7,796 nt of DNA from Bacteroidales bacterium UBA3868 (GCA_002392325.1 DGGS01000020.1:1-7796), one strand, 5' to 3'. Positions 1-6,025 are shown, counted from the stretch's first letter. The notes: a model not told the origin generated them from the sequence alone. Numbers and translations: made by a program.

Positions 1-2
1 TC

Positions 3-296
3 TTCTTCGGTCTGGGCGGCATCTTTATCGAAGTGCTCAAGGATGTGCAGTCCGCACTGGCGCCGATTACGGCAGAAGAAGCCAAGCAGATGCTCACCAA
101 GCTGCGTGGTTACAAGATTCTGCAAGGCGTGCGTGGCCAGGAGCCCGTCAACATCGACCTCTATGCCGACCAGGTGGCGCGCGTGAGTGCCCTGGTGCAG
201 GCCGCTCCCGAAATCGTGGAGATGGATCTCAACCCGCTGCTCGGCAACCCGCGCTATGTGACCGCCGTGGATGCCAGAATCCGCATCCAGAAATAA
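3..296 (+). CDS. ADP-forming acetate/acyl-CoA ligase, C-terminal end (partial)
   Basis: This is the 3' end of a gene that enters from the left edge; the frame is open from base 3 and ends in TAA at 294-296, leaving 97 residues. It begins FFGLGGIFIEVLKDV and later has EIVEMDLNPLLG. Both match the ATP-grasp (beta) part of ADP-forming acyl-CoA synthetases, where the glycine-rich GG(I/V)F(I/V)EVLKDV segment and the (E)xD(I/L)NPLL segment line the nucleotide/metal site. The enzyme converts acetyl-CoA (or another acyl-CoA), ADP and phosphate to acetate, CoA and ATP in the cytoplasm, an energy-yielding last step of fermentation. In Bacteroidetes alpha and beta parts are commonly fused in one chain of about 700 residues, but the upstream part is outside the window, so fusion cannot be seen. 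A GTG at 33 could be mistaken for a start; the conserved residues before it show it is internal. A strong terminator follows 21 bases after the stop. The acyl substrate is not determined. Confidence 0.88.
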   Translation, partial: FFGLGGIFIEVLKDVQSALAPITAEEAKQMLTKLRGYKILQGVRGQEPVNIDLYADQVARVSALVQAAPEIVEMDLNPLLGNPRYVTAVDARIRIQK

Positions 297-317
297 CGCG
301 TTGGCTGATAAGGCTAC

Positions 318-360
318 AAAAAAAGTAGAGATGTTACCTGGTAGCATCTCTACTTTTTTT
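318..360. terminator. Bidirectional rho-independent terminator
   Basis: A near-perfect hairpin: 318-337 pairs with 341-360 (one G-U pair at 334/344) around a 3-base loop. The outer seven pairs are A-run against T-run, so a U-tract follows a GTAGAGATG/CATCTCTAC stem when read from either strand. It lies between convergent transcription units: the acyl-CoA ligase on + (stop at 296) and the peptidase with its trailing open tract on - (ending at 397). It can therefore end both transcripts. Confidence 0.88.
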
Positions 361-396
361 AAGGGTTGTTAGGTCGTTGTAACCTGTCTTCAATCC

Positions 397-567
397 TTAT
401 TTGAGTTTCTTCTTCAATGTGTTCACAAATCTCTCATTGAATTCCTTGTTGATGGCGGCGGAGGTTGCATTCCAGTCGTCAACAATCTCCTTGGCATCCT
501 TTTTCTCTTTGCCTTTCAAACTGCCGCTGTTGAGTTTGCGGACAGCTTCTTTTTTGCAACGAATTTC
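397..567 (-). pseudogene. Lysine-rich open tract in frame after the peptidase stop; possible gene remnant
   Basis: On the minus strand, directly after the TAG of the C10 peptidase (570-568) and in the same frame, 56 further codons are open until TAA at 399-397. The peptide begins EIRCKKEAVRKLNSGS, has DDWNATSAAINKEF in the middle and ends FVNTLKKKLK. Thirteen of its 56 residues are lysine, with many glutamates, which suggests a charged amphipathic helix. No ATG opens it; ATT at 564 or TTG at 519 would be poor starts. The peptidase already ends in a complete sorting domain (VKIVKL), so this is unlikely to be its normal tail. The simplest reading is the 3' remnant of another gene whose front was lost, with the bidirectional terminator following it. 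Other options are a small protein with a non-ATG start or amber readthrough. I do not recognise the family, and the length is short enough for chance. Confidence 0.3.
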
Positions 568-1989
568 CTAAAGTTTAACGATTTTGACAGTCTCGATGCC
601 TTTGTCGGAGACTATCTGCAATATGTAATTGCCGGCGTTGTATTCGGATAAATCCACAAAAAACTCTTTTTCGCCCACACTTTTGCGGGAAAGCATTTTC
701 CCGGACAAGTCAAAAATCTGAACTTCTGTTACCGGTTGCGTTTCAGCGCACACGCGCACACGGCCATGGGTAGGGTTGGGAAAGACTTTCACCTTGTCCT
801 CCGTATGCTCCCCAATAGCTTCAGGTATTTCGGGGCCTCGGATGCCTATGATGATGGCATGGTTGCTGTTGAATCCGTATGAACTGCAGTTGGTTAGAGC
901 ATAGAAGCCGTTTTGCTGTCCGCTCCATCCCCAGTTGAAATGGAAAAAATTGTCGTCCTGGTAACCGTCACAAGTCCAAACATGCCCGCCATAATTTCCG
1001 CTCCCCCCGTACATGAAGGGGGCGCCTTCGTCGAGCTCGCTTTTCAGGTAATTGAGCCAGACGCTGGAGGAAAGACTTCCACGCTCAATGTATTGTATAG
1101 TAGTGGGATAACGGAAATAATTGGATAGAGCGGATACAATGCGGTTGGAGTTGGCCACGCTTGTGGCCGGACCGTAATTCATGTTTACGGCGACCCCGCA
1201 ATGATACAGCAGCGTGGCGATGGCTTCAACACAACTGTCTGGATGATAAGTGTTTGAAAGTCTTTCGGGCATGTTCTCGTAATGGTAGGTCGTAGCACCA
1301 AAGTTGGCCGAAAGGGTGCCATAATTGCAGTTGTAGGAATGGCTTCCCCTGCCAGTGGTGGGGAACTGCCAATAGCGCATCACTTGTCCCATGACAAGGG
1401 CGCCGCAACCTGCGGCAGCGTGCCCGCCATAAGCCGGATCGCCCGTCGCATCAGCGGGACAAAGGTCGTTGTAGTACTTGGTCTGGTTCCATCTGTTGTT
1501 GCCCAGCAACGGGGCAACCACCACATTGCCGTCCCCGTCTTTTGGCGCGAGTTCTTTCCCTGACAGCAATGTTTCCCACTGCCGCCGAACAGATTCATCG
1601 CTATGTTGTTGTTCGTCAGTTATATGTTGAATGTCTTCCGTATATCCATTCAGGAAAAAACGGATGTGGTCGGGTATGTTTTCAGTGACAAAAGCCCCTT
1701 CATCGGAGAAAGCCAAAACAGGTTGAACCCGGTCGTCGCCCGCTACGATGACAAAGCCGTTGGGTTCGAAATTCACGACATAGTAGCTGGGAGCCGAACC
1801 GTCTTCGCCGCGGAGCGAAGGGGCGGTGTATGCGACAACGGGGTTTAAGGATTCGGAGGTGTGGTTATATTTCAGGGCAAAAAAATGGGTTGCGACCGCG
1901 CGAGCAGTGGTTGTGTCCACCGGTTTGGCGGACAAGGCGCCCGATAATATACTTATTAAAAAGAATAAAATGGAAAATTTCAATTTCAT
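568..1989 (-). CDS. Secreted C10 (streptopain-type) cysteine peptidase with type IX sorting domain
   Basis: The frame opens at 2025, but the ATG at 1989 is preferred because it begins MKLKFSILFFLISILSGALSA, a clean signal peptide; the 12 residues before it (MNQTVSYKKHRI) do not fit. This gives 473 residues. Numbering from 1989: signal peptide 1-21; propeptide about 25-145 (ARAVATHFFALKY, YYVVNFEPNGFVIVAGDD) resembling the inhibitory prodomain of SpeB/PrtT-like enzymes; mature peptidase about 155-385. The nucleophile is Cys195 in AAAGCGALVMGQVMRYWQFP and the catalytic His336 lies in GGHVWTCDGY, followed by FHFNWGWSGQ, whose Asn/Trp residues belong to the active site. From about 398 on, KVKVFPNPTHGRVRV, VQIFDLSGKML and NAGNYILQIVSDKG form a type A type-IX-secretion (Por) C-terminal domain, so the enzyme should cross the outer membrane and be anchored or released. 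It likely degrades external or host proteins; the true substrate is unknown. The gene reads away from hicB, 122 bases downstream of it. Confidence 0.92.
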   Translation of the reverse strand: MKLKFSILFFLISILSGALSAKPVDTTTARAVATHFFALKYNHTSESLNPVVAYTAPSLRGEDGSAPSYYVVNFEPNGFVIVAGDDRVQPVLAFSDEGAFVTENIPDHIRFFLNGYTEDIQHITDEQQHSDESVRRQWETLLSGKELAPKDGDGNVVVAPLLGNNRWNQTKYYNDLCPADATGDPAYGGHAAAGCGALVMGQVMRYWQFPTTGRGSHSYNCNYGTLSANFGATTYHYENMPERLSNTYHPDSCVEAIATLLYHCGVAVNMNYGPATSVANSNRIVSALSNYFRYPTTIQYIERGSLSSSVWLNYLKSELDEGAPFMYGGSGNYGGHVWTCDGYQDDNFFHFNWGWSGQQNGFYALTNCSSYGFNSNHAIIIGIRGPEIPEAIGEHTEDKVKVFPNPTHGRVRVCAETQPVTEVQIFDLSGKMLSRKSVGEKEFFVDLSEYNAGNYILQIVSDKGIETVKIVKL

Positions 1990-2072
1990 AATACGATGTT
2001 TTTTATAGGAAACGGTCTGATTCATAATATGTTGTGTTATTTCTTAAGTTTTTATACAACCAATATATGATG

Positions 2073-2080
2073 CAAAAATA
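2073..2080 (-). promoter_or_regulatory. Candidate Bacteroidetes -7 promoter element for the peptidase gene
   Basis: On the minus strand this reads TATTTTTG followed by CA, matching the Bacteroidetes TAnnTTTG element. Transcription would begin a few bases downstream and leave a leader of roughly 75 bases before the ATG at 1989. I see no clear -33 TTG at the usual distance, and the surrounding DNA is very AT-rich, so a chance match is possible. Its place just after the hicB stop (2112) means the peptidase may have its own promoter, or also receive readthrough from hicAB, since no terminator is visible between them. Confidence 0.4.
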
Positions 2081-2111
2081 TAAAAAGAAAAAGAGGCATT
2101 CTCTACCATAC

Positions 2112-2513
2112 TTATACCAATGTCATATTTCGAAACGAACTGATAAAACGTGTAACGCCGTCTTGGATTTTTTGCACCGTTTTTGGAGATGGTTTGCGGT
2201 AACCTGTGACATAGTGGCTCAGTTGTTTGCAGTTGATGCCGGTGGCTTTTGACAAACCCGCAAGTGTGAAAGGCGAATATTTGAGGAAGGATATAGTGTC
2301 GAAAACATATTCGAAGTCCAAATTATCAAAATCAAAAATCTCGCCACGGTTAGCATATAATTTTTTCATTTCATCCTTGCTCTTTAGCAAATCTGCCTTG
2401 GCTTCGTCTAGGGTTTTGCCTTGCCCGAGCAGCATAAACCCCAAAGAATCGTCATCGGTGTAAATGTCAAAGTCCAGTTTCTTTCCGGTTTCTATGATCG
2501 TTTTAACTTTCAT
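2112..2513 (-). CDS. hicB: HicB-type antitoxin with C-terminal helix-turn-helix
   Basis: 133 residues from ATG at 2513 to TAA at 2114-2112. Residues 1-57 (MKVKTIIETGKKLDFDIYTD, then FMLLGQGKTLDEAKADLLKS) have the small beta-alpha fold of HicB proteins, a degenerate RNase-H-like domain that binds HicA; the GKTLDEAKADL helix is characteristic. Residues about 82-123 (FTLAGLSKATGIN, QLSHYVTGYRKPSPKTVQKI) form an XRE-like helix-turn-helix, expected to bind the operator of its own operon. The role is to neutralise the HicA mRNA interferase and repress the promoter, more strongly as a complex. It lies 21 bases behind hicA on the same strand, the usual toxin-first order of hicAB loci. The region is clearly more AT-rich than the metabolic genes at both ends, which fits a mobile cassette. 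Identity is based on the pair of folds plus the neighbouring hicA. Confidence 0.85.
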   Translation of the reverse strand: MKVKTIIETGKKLDFDIYTDDDSLGFMLLGQGKTLDEAKADLLKSKDEMKKLYANRGEIFDFDNLDFEYVFDTISFLKYSPFTLAGLSKATGINCKQLSHYVTGYRKPSPKTVQKIQDGVTRFISSFRNMTLV

Positions 2514-2534
2514 GATAATCTCAATTATGTTGAT

Positions 2535-2720
2535 TTATAATTTGACACCTGCCTGTTTGCATATTTTCTCCAATGTCCCTTTCTTCACCTCTTCTGATTT
2601 ATGGTGTCCCGTCTGAAATTTGTTGCCTGTAATGGGACTGTACCAAATGGGATGGTTGTTGTCTGCTATAGGATAACATCCTGCCTCCCTCAATTTCCTT
2701 TCTAATTCAGAATACTTCAT
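2535..2720 (-). CDS. hicA: HicA-type mRNA interferase toxin
   Basis: 61 residues, the normal HicA length, from ATG at 2720 to TAA at 2537-2535. The protein begins MKYSELERKLREAGCYPIAD, the standard first helix of HicA (dsRBD-like fold). His23 in NNHPIWYSPITGNKF sits at the place of the catalytic histidine, in the H-x-IWYSP-x-TG form of the family. GHHKSEEVKKGTLEKICKQA then gives the last strand and the KKGTL helix. HicA cleaves mRNA and stops translation when free of HicB. It is the first gene of a two-gene operon with hicB (gap 21 bases), and its leader is short: the promoter element at 2752-2745 is only 24 bases before the ATG. All expected residues are present, so I see no sign of inactivation. 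Confidence 0.9.
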   Translation of the reverse strand: MKYSELERKLREAGCYPIADNNHPIWYSPITGNKFQTGHHKSEEVKKGTLEKICKQAGVKL

Positions 2721-2744
2721 ATTAATACATTGTTTTCATCGCTG

Positions 2745-2752
2745 CAAAGATA
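2745..2752 (-). promoter_or_regulatory. Bacteroidetes -7 promoter element for hicAB
   Basis: On the minus strand this reads TATCTTTG followed by CAGCG, an exact TAnnTTTG match of the same form (TATCTTTGCA) as the elements at 5376 and 5972. It lies 24 bases before the hicA ATG, giving a very short leader. The intergenic stretch 2721-2857 is divergent, serving hicAB on - and the barrel gene on +. The + side shows no equally good element: TTTG at 2808-2811 and a partial TACATTAT at 2836-2843 are the best I see. Confidence 0.65.
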
Positions 2753-2857
2753 GAAAAAAATCTAACAAAAATAGCTTTATATATAATATTTTATTTTTCT
2801 GGCCCTTTTTGCAATATAGTTCGTCTTATAATCGTTACATTATTTATTATTTTTTAA

Positions 2858-5326
2858 ATGAATATTATGAAGAAATTTTTCTACATACTGATACTGCTTG
2901 CAATGGCGAACCTTTTGGTTGCCCAAAACCAATATACCATTACGGGCACCATGGTGGATTCGCTGAACAAGGAAAAGGTGATGTTCGCCACTATTGGTTT
3001 GCTTTCCCCGGACTCCACCGCGCAGATGGTGAGCCGCTCGCTGACCGACGCCCAAGGCAAGTTCCAGATGTCGAATGTGCCGGCAGGGGAGTATCGTTTC
3101 GTGGCCTCTTTGGTGGGCTATGAGATGCTCAATATCCCATTGATTGTGGGTGGGGGGAGCCGGACTATTGACATGGGGGACATTCCCATGCGCAAGACCA
3201 GCACCGATTTGGAAGAGGTGAAGATTATAGGGGAGAAACCGGTTTATATGGTGGATGGCGAGAAGACGCTTTACAATGTCTCGGAAGACCCCACTATTCA
3301 GTCGGGCTCCGCCGCTGATGCTTTGCAGAACGCTCCTGGTGTGGAGGTGGATGTGGAAGGCAATGTGACGCTGCGTGGCGTCTCCTCCGTGGAGATCTGG
3401 ATCAATAACAAGCCCTCCAATATGAATGCCGAGGCGCTCAAGCAGTTTATCCAGCAGATGCCCGCAGGCAGCATTGAGAAGATTGAGGTCATCACCAATC
3501 CGTCGGCCCGTTACAGCGCACAGGGTAATGGCGGCATCATCAATATCATCACAACCTCCAAAATCAAGAAAAACAGCTTCTTGAGTTTTGGTGTGCGCGG
3601 TTCCTCCACACCCGAAATCACTCCCTTCATCTCCTATGTCTATGCCAACGAGAAATTCTCCATCAGTACTTATTTCCATTATTCCTATAGCATCAATAAA
3701 AACAAGAGTGAATCGTTTCGCACCATATTGACGGACGAGGGCGACACATCAACCACTACCCACAGCATCAACCAGTTCCGACAATTCAGTCACGATTTTG
3801 GCCTTTACATCAACGGTTCCTACACCCCCGATACGATGAACAGTCTGTATTTCTGGGCGGGTGGTTATCCCGGTTTTGGCGGCTATACCTACTGGGATTC
3901 CACCTACCATCAGGAATACATCTATAATCCAAGCAACCGATCCTACTTCAACAACCAGGAACAAAGCATTTTAGGAGGTGGCGGTTATGGCGGGATGTGG
4001 TACGAGCACAAGTTCAACAGCAAAGGGCATAAAATCAGCGTGGATATGAGTTTTTGGACATGGGGCAGAAAACAAACCGGAGACGCATCACGCGACTACT
4101 TTTATTTGGATCATTTGGACAAGAAGCAAAAACAGCAAAACCGATACCGGTCGTTTGGCCTGGACGCTTCATTGGACTATACCATTCCATATCACAAGGA
4201 TGGGGAGATAGAAATAGGTGTGTCGGGAGACTATGATCCCCGCTTGAATTATCAGCGTTATGACACATTGGTGTTCTCCACCGGCGAATATGTGCTGGAT
4301 GAGATCCGTTTTAAGGATGTGCGCAGTCGTGACGGAAGTTTTGACGCCTACGCCACCTTGCAGCATCGCTTTGGCGGTTTCACCCTCAAGGGCGGCCTGC
4401 GCACCGAGTATGAAATCTACAATCTGAATGTGCTCAATGCTCCTGAATATAGTGTACACAAGGGCTATTGGGGGCTTTACCCCTCCCTCCATTTAAGTTA
4501 CCGCACCAAGAATATGCACAACTTCAAGCTCAGCTACACCCGCCGTGTGAACAACCCCGACGGTGATGATTTGTGCACCTTTATCGATTACGGCGAGGAT
4601 GGCTACAGTACAGGAAATCCTGATTTGCGGCAGACTTTCACTAATTCCATTGAGGCGGGATGGACTAAGTACATCAACAAGTTCGGTAACATCGGCCTCA
4701 ACGCCTGGTTCAAGAACAGCAAGGATGAGTTCAGTTCGCAGTCGGATGTGGCCTACAGTCCCTTCTTCGGGCGTTATGTCACCTACACCATGCCGGTCAA
4801 TGCGGGCAAGTCGCTCAACACCGGTGCGGAATTGAATGTGATGTACCGGCTCAAGGCCTTCATGAGCATCCGCTTCTATGCCAACCTGTACTATATGAAA
4901 TCCTCGTTCCAGTTCCGCAAAGAGGAAACGCCCTATACGGTGGATAATTTAGGGTACAGTTTCCGGTTGAATTTTTGGGCCAAGATGTGGAATGTGTTGG
5001 AGGTGAACGCTTCGGCCAATTACAGTTCCAAGAGTGTGAGCATGTTCACGGTCACGCGTCCGCGCTACAGCATTGACGCCGGATTGCGCGCGGAGTTCTG
5101 GAAGCGCCGTATCTCCATCCATCTGGATGTACACGACATCTTCAACTGGAACAAGATGGGCACCGACATCAACAATCCTTATTATACATCGAACAGCACC
5201 ACTTGGAGCAGTTGGATGGGCCGCAGCATTCGTGGCGGCATCACCTTCAAGTTCGGCAAGATGGAGCTGGAGGGCGCACAGGCACAAGCCCAGGGAGGTC
5301 AAGGCGGCCAAGGGATGGGGATGTAA
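2858..5326 (+). CDS. TonB-dependent-receptor-like outer-membrane beta-barrel protein
   Basis: 822 residues, TAA at 5324-5326. The start is ATG at 2858 (MNIMKK) or ATG at 2867 (MKKFFYILILLAMANLLVAQ); both give the same signal peptide, cut near AQ22-23. Residues about 25-112 (YTITGTMVDSLNKEKVMFAT, TDAQGKFQMSNVPAGEYRFV) are a carboxypeptidase-regulatory-like beta-sandwich. About 120-233 is a plug-type domain (LEEVKIIGEKP, ADALQNAPGVEVD, GNVTLRGVSSVEIWINNKPS, IEKIEVITNPSARYSAQGNG, GIINIIT). The rest, to about 800, is alternating aromatic/polar strands of a large barrel, as in the OMP_b-brl_3 family. The final strand RGGITFKFGKM is followed by a Gly/Gln/Met-rich tail. No SusD-like partner or TonB-box evidence is present, so the ligand cannot be named and active TonB dependence is inferred from the family only. 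It is divergent from hicAB and ends 77 bases before the antitoxin ATG. I see no convincing terminator after it. Confidence 0.88.
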   Translation: MNIMKKFFYILILLAMANLLVAQNQYTITGTMVDSLNKEKVMFATIGLLSPDSTAQMVSRSLTDAQGKFQMSNVPAGEYRFVASLVGYEMLNIPLIVGGGSRTIDMGDIPMRKTSTDLEEVKIIGEKPVYMVDGEKTLYNVSEDPTIQSGSAADALQNAPGVEVDVEGNVTLRGVSSVEIWINNKPSNMNAEALKQFIQQMPAGSIEKIEVITNPSARYSAQGNGGIINIITTSKIKKNSFLSFGVRGSSTPEITPFISYVYANEKFSISTYFHYSYSINKNKSESFRTILTDEGDTSTTTHSINQFRQFSHDFGLYINGSYTPDTMNSLYFWAGGYPGFGGYTYWDSTYHQEYIYNPSNRSYFNNQEQSILGGGGYGGMWYEHKFNSKGHKISVDMSFWTWGRKQTGDASRDYFYLDHLDKKQKQQNRYRSFGLDASLDYTIPYHKDGEIEIGVSGDYDPRLNYQRYDTLVFSTGEYVLDEIRFKDVRSRDGSFDAYATLQHRFGGFTLKGGLRTEYEIYNLNVLNAPEYSVHKGYWGLYPSLHLSYRTKNMHNFKLSYTRRVNNPDGDDLCTFIDYGEDGYSTGNPDLRQTFTNSIEAGWTKYINKFGNIGLNAWFKNSKDEFSSQSDVAYSPFFGRYVTYTMPVNAGKSLNTGAELNVMYRLKAFMSIRFYANLYYMKSSFQFRKEETPYTVDNLGYSFRLNFWAKMWNVLEVNASANYSSKSVSMFTVTRPRYSIDAGLRAEFWKRRISIHLDVHDIFNWNKMGTDINNPYYTSNSTTWSSWMGRSIRGGITFKFGKMELEGAQAQAQGGQGGQGMGM

Positions 5327-5375
5327 TGTAAAGAATCTTCTTCTATGAAGTGTGGTTTAAAAACAGAAAAATTCA

Positions 5376-5383
5376 TATCTTTG
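5376..5383 (+). promoter_or_regulatory. Bacteroidetes -7 promoter element for the second toxin-antitoxin module
   Basis: TATCTTTG followed by CACCCTT, an exact TAnnTTTG element. The start site should be a few bases downstream, giving a leader of about 15 bases to the ATG at 5404. That placement also argues that the GTG at 5350, upstream of the element, is not the antitoxin start. From 5376 to 5396 the sequence is identical to that at 5972-5992 in front of the dikinase gene. No good -33 TTG is visible at the usual spacing. Confidence 0.7.
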
Positions 5384-5403
5384 CACCCTTAAAAAAAGCT
5401 ACC

Positions 5404-5604
5404 ATGACAAAAAAATACAAAGAAAAAGAGCCTAATATTGCAACAGCGGAAGAACCTGCTGTTGTTTACAACACCGCGCAAAAAAAAACAACCAAGACTG
5501 AAAACAATGATATCCCATTGGGTTACATGAGTCTTGAGAGATTTGGTGAAATTTTCCATCAGAAACTTGATGATTGTTATGAAAATTTATCAAGTGGTTG
5601 TTAG
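5404..5604 (+). CDS. Probable antitoxin of a RelE/ParE-type toxin-antitoxin pair
   Basis: 66 residues from ATG at 5404 (MTKKYKEKEPNI) to TAG at 5602-5604. An in-frame GTG at 5350 would extend it by 18 residues but lies upstream of the promoter element, so it is rejected. The first half is lysine-rich and looks disordered, with EEPAVVYNT in the middle; the second half, GYMSLERFGEIFHQKLDDCYENL, should be an amphipathic helix that wraps the toxin. This layout is seen in small antitoxins beside Bacteroidetes RelE/ParE toxins. No ribbon-helix-helix or helix-turn-helix is evident, so how it would autoregulate is unclear. The last 26 bases overlap the toxin gene in another frame, implying translational coupling. 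Nine consecutive A bases at 5480-5488 make a slippage-prone site. The call rests mainly on position and the C-terminal pattern, not on a recognised domain. Confidence 0.72.
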   Translation: MTKKYKEKEPNIATAEEPAVVYNTAQKKTTKTENNDIPLGYMSLERFGEIFHQKLDDCYENLSSGC

Positions 5605-5884
5605 TGACGAGGTGCTGTCGGAACTTGACAATATTTCCACATATGTAGCCAGTCTCTATCGTCAAGATAGTGGTCATAAGTATGTTAACAGGATTTTAGG
5701 GAAATTGGCATCCCTATGCTTTGCAGCAGAGGCATATCCTATAAGTTCATACTCCGTAGCGAAAAAATCACATTCGAAAGCTCGCACCATGTCCATAATC
5801 AATCATCGATGGACAGTGATCTTTCACATTGACAGAAATCTGGTAATGATAGATTGCATTATACCTTCAAAGATGATCCGGTAG
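5579..5884 (+). CDS. RelE/ParE-family toxin
   Basis: 101 residues from ATG at 5579 to TAG at 5882-5884. The start is chosen because MKIYQVVVSDEVLSELDNIS matches the first strand and helix of the RelE/ParE fold; longer starts (TTG at 5534, ATG at 5570) add residues unlike the family. Next come a second helix (HKYVNRILGKLASLCFAAEA), a PISSY segment, and the beta-sheet end: ARTMSIINHRWTVIFHIDRN then VMIDCIIPSKMIR. The family poisons either gyrase (ParE) or ribosome-bound mRNA (RelE). The retained residues do not decide which: there is no clear RelE catalytic set, and the SxxxLxxIxxY(I/V) start with a late IIPSK strand is more ParE-like. It overlaps the antitoxin gene by 26 bases and is antitoxin-second order, as in parDE/relBE. 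The length is complete, so it is probably functional. Confidence 0.82.
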   Translation: MKIYQVVVSDEVLSELDNISTYVASLYRQDSGHKYVNRILGKLASLCFAAEAYPISSYSVAKKSHSKARTMSIINHRWTVIFHIDRNLVMIDCIIPSKMIR

Positions 5885-5900
5885 CGCTTTCGAAAGATTT

Positions 5901-5935
5901 CAACTGACTACAGTTGTTGTCGGTTGTCATTTTTT
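5901..5935 (+). terminator. Possible weak terminator after the toxin gene
   Basis: A perfect 6-bp stem (CAACTG 5901-5906 with CAGTTG 5911-5916, 4-base loop) is followed, 13 bases later, by six T (5930-5935). The gap between stem and T-run is longer than in a standard intrinsic terminator, and a 10-bp palindrome (CTTTCGAAAG, 5887-5896) lies just before. It would separate the toxin-antitoxin operon from the dikinase gene, which has its own promoter at 5972. Confidence 0.3.
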
Positions 5936-5971
5936 CATTGTACATTGGTGCTGCTTCAAAGAATATTTTAG

Positions 5972-5979
5972 TATCTTTG
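5972..5979 (+). promoter_or_regulatory. Bacteroidetes -7 promoter element for pyruvate phosphate dikinase
   Basis: TATCTTTG followed by CACCCTT, an exact TAnnTTTG match. A TTG at 5945-5947 lies 24 bases upstream, a little far for the -33 element. The leader to the ATG at 6026 would be about 40 bases and AT-rich, with no Shine-Dalgarno site. The block 5972-5992 is identical to 5376-5396 in front of the toxin-antitoxin module. Confidence 0.7.
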
Positions 5980-6025
5980 CACCCTTAAAAAATGAAACCC
6001 TAATTATTAACTTAAAACATTGAAT

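Noticed and set aside
568..570. Reassigned TAG codon (alternative genetic code) to explain the open tract after the peptidase
   Set aside because: TAG ends the antitoxin and the toxin at sensible family lengths here, so the standard bacterial code fits.
1990..2025. Twelve-residue N-terminal extension of the peptidase (ATG at 2025)
   Set aside because: The ATG at 1989 begins a typical signal peptide, while the extension would place a charged stretch before it.
2777..2786. 10-bp palindrome TTATATATAA as a HicB operator
   Set aside because: It is pure A/T in an A/T-rich intergenic region, so chance is likely, and no second copy is seen near the promoter.
3152..3157. Six-G run in the barrel gene as a phase-variation tract
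   Set aside because: Six bases is too short to be a convincing slippage site, and it encodes a normal glycine stretch.
2840..3679. 279-codon open frame on the minus strand
   Set aside because: Antisense shadow of the barrel protein's signal, plug and early barrel coding region; no domain, no promoter and no plausible start context.
5337..5350. CTTC/GAAG hairpin after the barrel gene as a terminator
   Set aside because: The stem has only 4 bp and no T-run follows; readthrough into the toxin-antitoxin module remains possible.
5350..5403. GTG start for the antitoxin at 5350 and TTG start for the toxin at 5534
   Set aside because: The first is upstream of the promoter element; the second adds 15 residues that do not belong to the RelE/ParE fold and sits deep in the antitoxin gene.
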